Source of the DNA: an uncultured Collinsella sp. | GTDB taxonomy: Bacteria; Actinomycetota; Coriobacteriia; Coriobacteriales; Coriobacteriaceae | Length of the DNA stretch: 64,000 bases | Direction of reading: 5' to 3' | Assembly (NCBI GenBank): GCA_902470805.1 | Contig: CABRHX010000012.1 | Location: 1-64,000, forward strand | Shown: positions 60,105 through 64,000 of the stretch, one piece after another | Numbering within the stretch: the stretch's first letter is position 1 | Layout: every line of letters begins with the position of its first letter | The notes under the pieces: generated by a model | What the model saw: the letters and a program-made list of their open reading frames with translations, nothing else | What the model was told of the DNA's origin: nothing | Databases searched by the model: none | Position numbers and translations under genes: made by a program

Positions 60105-60136
60105 ACGACCTCACCTCCCCCTGTGCATGCAACATG

Positions 60137-60580
60137 CTAGAAACCGCTCACATCCGAGCGCTCCCAACTGACGACCTGATCGGGAGACACCGTACCCAGC
60201 GCCTCGAACTTCCAGGAGCCGCCTGCCTTCAGATGATTGGTATTTGCAAGAGCCGTTCCAACCTGGTTGCCATCAGCATCAAACAGAACATATTCAATCT
60301 GAATGTAGCTCTTTTCCTTGTCCGTGTTATTGGTCAGCGTGCCCGTGATCTTATAGGCAAACTGATTGGAGGTGTCTTCAGCCTCGTCAGCAATGGTATA
60401 CGGTTCTTGCGGTTCTTTTTGCTCCTCAGCCTGCTGTGTCGCCTCGGCAGGTTTTGCCGAATCGCTCGCAGACGAATCGGTTGAATTGCCACCCATAGAG
60501 CCCACGGCACCGACGATAACCAGCACCACGATGATGCCTAGGACAATCTTGCCGATCGGCTTCTTTCCCTCTTTTGCCAT
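60137..60580 (-). CDS. Membrane-anchored FxLYD-type extracellular protein
   Basis: 147 residues. KKPIGKIVLGIIVVLVIVGAVGSMGG is a short cytoplasmic basic start followed by one membrane helix. An S/A/E/Q-rich linker (about 35-60) follows, then a beta-sandwich-like domain (YKITGTLTNNTDKEKSYIQIEYVLFDADGNQVGTALANTNHLKAGGSWKFEA), which matches the FxLYD/DUF3426 pattern of small ligand-binding or stress domains. AAGGA lies 7 bases before the ATG. It could act with the kinase genes downstream on the same strand. Confidence 0.75.
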   Translation of the reverse strand: MAKEGKKPIGKIVLGIIVVLVIVGAVGSMGGNSTDSSASDSAKPAEATQQAEEQKEPQEPYTIADEAEDTSNQFAYKITGTLTNNTDKEKSYIQIEYVLFDADGNQVGTALANTNHLKAGGSWKFEALGTVSPDQVVSWERSDVSGF

Positions 60581-60744
60581 TATTCATCCTTCCTACGATC
60601 CGGCTACCGCGCCGGCACACAGCACATCGTAGAAAGGATTGAACTTGAATTCATTAGCTGAGAGCTAAGGCTGCAGTAAACGGCCAATGCAGTTATCCAA
60701 ACGCCGAGCAAACGCACTTTGCGCAACCGTCTGCTGGCAGCGCG

Positions 60745-61068
60745 TCAACCCACCGTTACGGATTCCCCAGTAAAGGCGCTGATCATCAACAGGACAAAGA
60801 ACACCAGGTAGCTGGCACTCAGCGGGTACGCAATAATCAGGAAGACGACCCAGCCGACATTGGTTTTACCGTCGGCGCGGCGCTGCTCGCGAGAACGGCA
60901 AAGCCAGACCGTCACGCCGATGGCGGTGATAAACAGTACGAGTGCCGCCGCAGCCAGCCCAGCAAACACAAACATCACGCCAATGCTCACAGCGATGACC
61001 GGAAGCAGCAGCAAACCGCATCCGCATCCACCCGGACTATATACGGCAGACTGTCGGCGTCGTTCCAT
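60745..61068 (-). CDS. Small multi-pass membrane protein
   Basis: About 107 residues: a basic N-terminus with GGCGCG, then two hydrophobic segments close together (about 15-50), a basic loop (CRSREQRRADGKTN) and a third long hydrophobic stretch. No family recognised. GGAG lies 5 bases before ATG at 61068, and the gene starts 2 bases after the amidohydrolase stop, so it is translated with that gene. Confidence 0.65.
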   Translation of the reverse strand: MERRRQSAVYSPGGCGCGLLLLPVIAVSIGVMFVFAGLAAAALVLFITAIGVTVWLCRSREQRRADGKTNVGWVVFLIIAYPLSASYLVFFVLLMISAFTGESVTVG

Positions 61069-61070
61069 CG

Positions 61071-62258
61071 TCACTCCAAGCCAAGCAATCGTTTGTAGAC
61101 ATCGAGGCCTTTGAGTAGGATTTCCTCGTCAAAGAGCATGGTATCAGTGTGAAGGGCGCTCGTGGCATAGGCGGGACAGCCATCCGAATCGATCGGATTA
61201 TCTTGTCCCTCCGGCACGCCCGTACCCAGGAGGAAGAACACGCCTGGCAGATGGCGCTGATAGAAAGCGAAGTCCTCGGCAATCAGCAAAGGCTCATCCA
61301 CGAGCTGCAGCTCGGACAAGACAGGCGCAATGTGGGCGAACAGCACGGGGTCGTTATCGACCGGCGGATAGCCCTCGGCAAAATCGAGGTCATATGTGCA
61401 GCCCGTTGCGACGCAGGCATCGTCCAGCACGCGGCGCACGCCCTCGCGCGCGCGGTCGAACATGTCGTCCGTAAACACACGTAGGCTGCCGGCAACATGG
61501 GCCTCCCCCGCCACCGCATTGCAGACGGTACCGGCCTGCAGCAGGCCGAACTTACCAATGCAGGGCTCGTCGACACCCAACTCGTCCATGAGCTCGCGCT
61601 CGGAAACCAAGAACTTGGCAGCCGCCAGCGCCGCATCGTGCGACTCCTCGACCGGAACGCCATAGGTCTTAGCGATATGGATGCTCGTGCCATGGATATG
61701 AATGTGTGTCTCACTCGAACGCGCCAGCAACGGACCGGAGCAGCTCGCCAACGTGCCGGCGGGCAGATCGGGCCACACGTGGAAGCCGAAGATGCGATCC
61801 ACCCCGTAGCGCTCGAACACGCCGCTCTCGCACACCGTCTTGGCACCACCAGTCGTCTCCTCGGCCGGCTGAAACACAAAGAGCACATTGCGCTTAATGG
61901 CGCCCGGCTGCTCACGGATCGTACGGTCGACAAAGGTTGCCGCCGAAAGCGCCATGGCCATGTGTCCATCGTGCCCGCAAGCATGCATCTTGCCGGGATG
62001 GGTCGAAGCGAACGCTGCCCCCGTTGCCTCGGCAATGGGCAGCGCATCCATATCGGCGCGAATCGCCGTGGCATGCGCGGCGCCAACGCCAGCGTCGAAG
62101 AAAGCGCAGACGCAGCCGGGGCACGGATGGGTCACCTCGCAGGTGAGCGGTGCCAACACGCCCTCGATATAGGCGATCGTCTGCGGAAGATCGAAGTCGA
62201 GCTCCGGAATGCGGTGCAGGTCGCGACGATAACGACGGAGTTCTTGGAGCTCGGTCAT
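61071..62258 (-). CDS. M20 family amidohydrolase/peptidase
   Basis: Metal-dependent amidohydrolase of about 395 residues, similar to N-acyl-L-amino acid amidohydrolases and IAA-amino acid hydrolases. It starts with the typical LRRYRRDLHRIPELDFDLPQT. Metal-binding and catalytic segments are RADMDALPI, HACGHDGHMAMAL, and FQPAEETTGGAK; a dimerisation domain with IHGTSIHIAKTYGVPVEESHDA follows. The C-terminal part has LIAEDFAFYQRHLPGVFFLLG. I chose ATG at 62258 with AAAGGA 6 bases upstream. The substrate is unknown; an N-acetyl amino acid such as an N-acyl-diaminopimelate is possible because of lysA nearby, though the two genes are divergent. Confidence 0.88.
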   Translation of the reverse strand: MTELQELRRYRRDLHRIPELDFDLPQTIAYIEGVLAPLTCEVTHPCPGCVCAFFDAGVGAAHATAIRADMDALPIAEATGAAFASTHPGKMHACGHDGHMAMALSAATFVDRTIREQPGAIKRNVLFVFQPAEETTGGAKTVCESGVFERYGVDRIFGFHVWPDLPAGTLASCSGPLLARSSETHIHIHGTSIHIAKTYGVPVEESHDAALAAAKFLVSERELMDELGVDEPCIGKFGLLQAGTVCNAVAGEAHVAGSLRVFTDDMFDRAREGVRRVLDDACVATGCTYDLDFAEGYPPVDNDPVLFAHIAPVLSELQLVDEPLLIAEDFAFYQRHLPGVFFLLGTGVPEGQDNPIDSDGCPAYATSALHTDTMLFDEEILLKGLDVYKRLLGLE

Positions 62259-62638
62259 AAAGGTTCCTTTCATAGGTGCGCGCCAGTTGTCATCTTATTG
62301 TGCCGCAAGATTGCCGCACCCTTATTTCCAGCATATCCCTGCATTTTTTAAACGTTATATACGAATACTCTTGTTTGGTAAAGTGCAACGTGGTAGGGTC
62401 GTTACCACTTGATAGAGGCGCGGGCACGAAGAACCGCGGGTGAGCCGGCAGGCTTTGACCCCGTGGGGAGGCGAAACCCGCCGAACTGGGCTTTTCGGGC
62501 ACGAACAACCTGGTGGGCCTGTGGGAAACACCCACAGGACTGTCTGCAGCAATGCGGGAGCGCTATCCGGACATTGGGTCCACGCTATGCGGATTCGATG
62601 CGCAGATGGCGCCGTCTGGATAGCGAGGTTTACGGGAC
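62259..62638. other. 380-bp divergent region between amidohydrolase and lysA
   Basis: It holds the lysine riboswitch and its expression platform (62411-62630) and about 150 bases upstream that are AT-richer and must contain promoters for both genes. I could not assign -35/-10 pairs with confidence. No gene is seen. Confidence 0.6.
62411..62567 (+). ncRNA. Lysine riboswitch
   Basis: P1 is formed by GATAG (62411-62415) and CTATC (62563-62567). The junction carries lysine-riboswitch signatures in order: GAGGCGC, a GAAGAA segment at the loop E-like position, GGGGAGGCG with CCCGCCGAACTGG, and GGGAGCGCTATC at the 3' end. It lies directly before lysA, the usual target. The 3' P1 strand CGCTATCC (62561-62568) can also pair with GGATAGCG (62618-62625) next to the lysA ribosome site, and CGCTAT (62583-62588) competes. 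This suggests a switch acting close to the start codon. Confidence 0.88.
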
Positions 62639-64000
62639 ATGGCATTGACCCCCAACGAGGCATATGCGGCCAAGCAGCCGTTTGTGGACAAGGAGACACT
62701 CGAGCATATCGTCGAGCAGTTCCCCACGCCGTTTCATCTATACGACGAGGCGGGCATCCGCCGCAACATGCAAGAAGTGCGCGACGCCTTTGCATGGAAC
62801 CCGGGCTTTAAGGAATACTTTGCCGTCAAGGCCAACCCCAACCCGGCGCTCATCTCCATTCTCAACGAATACGGCTGCGGCTGCGATTGCTCGAGCTATA
62901 CCGAGCTCATGATCGCCCGCTCGCTGGGTATCACGGGACACGACATCATGTTCTCGTCCAACGATACGCCGGCTGCCGACTTTGAGCTCGCCGACAAGCT
63001 GGGTGCCATCGTCAACTTTGACGACATCAGCCACATCGAGTTCTTTGAGCGTGTTGCGGGGCCCATCCCCAAAACGGTCAGCTGCCGCTTTAATCCAGGC
63101 GGCCTGTTCCAGCTTTCCAACGGCATTATGGACAACCCGGGCGATTCCAAGTACGGCATGACCACCGAACAGCTCTTTGAGGCCTTCCACATGCTCAAGG
63201 CCAAGGGCGCCGAGAATTTTGGCATCCATGCCTTCCTTGCCAGCAACACCGTTACCAACGACTACTATCCCAAGCTCGCACGCATCCTCTTTGAGCTTGC
63301 CGTGCGCTTGGAGCGCGAGACGGGCGCTCATGTCGCCTTTATCAACCTGTCCGGCGGTGTGGGCATCCCCTACCTGCCCGAGCAACAGGCTAACGATATC
63401 CACGCCATCGGCGAGGGCGTACACGCGGCCTACGACGAGATTCTGGTTCCCGCCGGCATGGGCGATGTGGCGATATGCACCGAGATGGGCCGCTTTATGA
63501 TGGGCCCCTACGGATGCCTGGTCACCAAGGCCATCCACGAAAAGCAGATTTACAAGGACTATATCGGCGTGGACGCAAGCGCGGTCGACCTCATTCGCCC
63601 CGCCATGTATGGCGCCTACCATCACGTTACGGTGATGGGCCAGCCGGGTGGCCCCGACAAATCCACAGCCCCTGTCACGAACAAGTACGACATCACGGGC
63701 AACCTGTGCGAGAACAACGACAAGTTCGCCATCGACCGCGAGCTGCCGCAGATCGACATGGGCGACCTGCTCGTGATCCACGACACCGGCGCGCACGGCT
63801 ACTCCATGGGCTACAACTACAACGGACGCCTGCGCTCCGCCGAGGTGTTGCTGCGCCCCGACGGCTCAGCCGACCTCATTCGTCGCGCCGAGCGCCCGGG
63901 TGATTACTTTGCCACGCTCGACGTGCTGCCGTGCGGCCGCGAGCTGCTGGCCAAGTCGCGCGCCGAAAGCGCCCGTCGTCGCGCCCAGGACGAGCGCTTG
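62639..64000 (+). CDS. lysA: Diaminopimelate decarboxylase (3' end outside the window)
   Basis: PLP enzyme of fold type III that makes L-lysine from meso-diaminopimelate. The frame runs from ATG at 62639 to the window edge without a stop (454 codons seen), so the gene is incomplete only at its 3' end. The PLP lysine is in EYFAVKANPNPAL (about residue 64), with SSYTELMIARS, the HAFLASNT strand, the glycine loop NLSGGVGIPY, CTEMGRFMMGPYG, and DTGAHGYSMGYNYNGRLR near the end. A riboswitch for lysine precedes it. GAGG sits 10 bases before the ATG, overlapping a switch helix. Confidence 0.93.
   Translation, partial: MALTPNEAYAAKQPFVDKETLEHIVEQFPTPFHLYDEAGIRRNMQEVRDAFAWNPGFKEYFAVKANPNPALISILNEYGCGCDCSSYTELMIARSLGITGHDIMFSSNDTPAADFELADKLGAIVNFDDISHIEFFERVAGPIPKTVSCRFNPGGLFQLSNGIMDNPGDSKYGMTTEQLFEAFHMLKAKGAENFGIHAFLASNTVTNDYYPKLARILFELAVRLERETGAHVAFINLSGGVGIPYLPEQQANDIHAIGEGVHAAYDEILVPAGMGDVAICTEMGRFMMGPYGCLVTKAIHEKQIYKDYIGVDASAVDLIRPAMYGAYHHVTVMGQPGGPDKSTAPVTNKYDITGNLCENNDKFAIDRELPQIDMGDLLVIHDTGAHGYSMGYNYNGRLRSAEVLLRPDGSADLIRRAERPGDYFATLDVLPCGRELLAKSRAESARRRAQDERL

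Noticed and set aside
62355..62811. Open frames on both strands over the region before lysA
   Set aside because: They cross the lysine riboswitch and the start of lysA; no protein family resemblance.
1..64000. CRISPR array, tRNA or rRNA genes, replication origin, prophage
   Set aside because: No regularly spaced direct repeats, no recognisable tRNA cloverleaf or rRNA sequence, no DnaA-box cluster and no phage genes were found by eye; a tRNAscan or covariance search would be needed to exclude a missed tRNA.

Overview
The window looks like a chromosomal segment of a high-GC, Gram-positive gut anaerobe of the class Coriobacteriia, most likely Collinsella or a close relative. The reasons are gene content (a division/cell-wall cluster with ftsZ, ftsQ and mraZ but no ftsA, an arginine deiminase pathway, pta plus two acetate kinases, a D-aspartate ligase/racemase pair) and the high-GC coding style. 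The genus is an inference; no rRNA or tRNA gene was recognised.

Layout. 1-15.7 kb, minus strand: a canonical dcw cluster read mraZ-rsmH-ftsL-ftsI-murF-mraY-murD-ftsW-murG-murC-murB-ftsQ-ftsZ. It starts from a strong sigma70-type promoter overlapped by TGGGG (MraZ-type) boxes. murE and ftsA are not in it. 16-21 kb: xerD, pyrG, a winged-helix regulator and a DUF1846 protein. 21-29 kb: arginine deiminase region (arcA, arcB/OTC, YfcC-type transporter) with a second, apparently base-identical arcA copy on the far side of a PLP aminotransferase. 29-35.5 kb, plus strand: ppk, an RlmD/TrmA-type methyltransferase, a DJ-1/PfpI protein, maf and a P1-family self-processing peptidase. 35.8-38 kb, minus strand: UDP-galactopyranose mutase and a GT2 glycosyltransferase. 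38-42 kb: pta facing two tandem acetate kinases. 42.5-46.7 kb, minus strand: HIT protein, xseB, xseA, YugP-type metalloprotease, RNase D. 46.7-50 kb: lipid-kinase family protein, a 30-residue membrane peptide, and a sortase-anchored C69 dipeptidase. 50-53.8 kb: an ECF transporter (S, fused double ATPase, T) preceded by a leader peptide with three consecutive Trp codons and an attenuator. 53.8-56.8 kb: Asp/Glu racemase with a D-aspartate-ligase-like ATP-grasp enzyme, and a MOSC protein. 57-62.3 kb: secreted coiled-coil hydrolase, Ser/Thr kinase with its HTH partner, two small envelope proteins and an M20 amidohydrolase. 62.4-64 kb: lysine riboswitch and lysA, which runs off the window.

How it fits together. 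Much of the window is envelope biology: lipid II synthesis and septation (dcw), a probable D-Asp cross-bridge module, a secreted peptidoglycan hydrolase, a kinase module and sugar surface polymer genes. The rest is fermentative energy metabolism (arginine deiminase, acetate kinase, polyphosphate).

Most unusual signals: (1) the Trp-codon leader attenuator before an ECF transporter; (2) two 110-125 bp nested hairpins placed one after each of two convergent genes, each oriented with its gene, sharing a core whose stem shows compensatory base changes while the outer arms are unrelated; (3) the arcA duplication, coding-identical but with promoters that kept only a spaced GAACGG pair and a -10; (4) a TTCARGTTGA-type motif upstream of ftsZ, mraZ and a secreted hydrolase. 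All were read by eye; no searches or folding programs were run.
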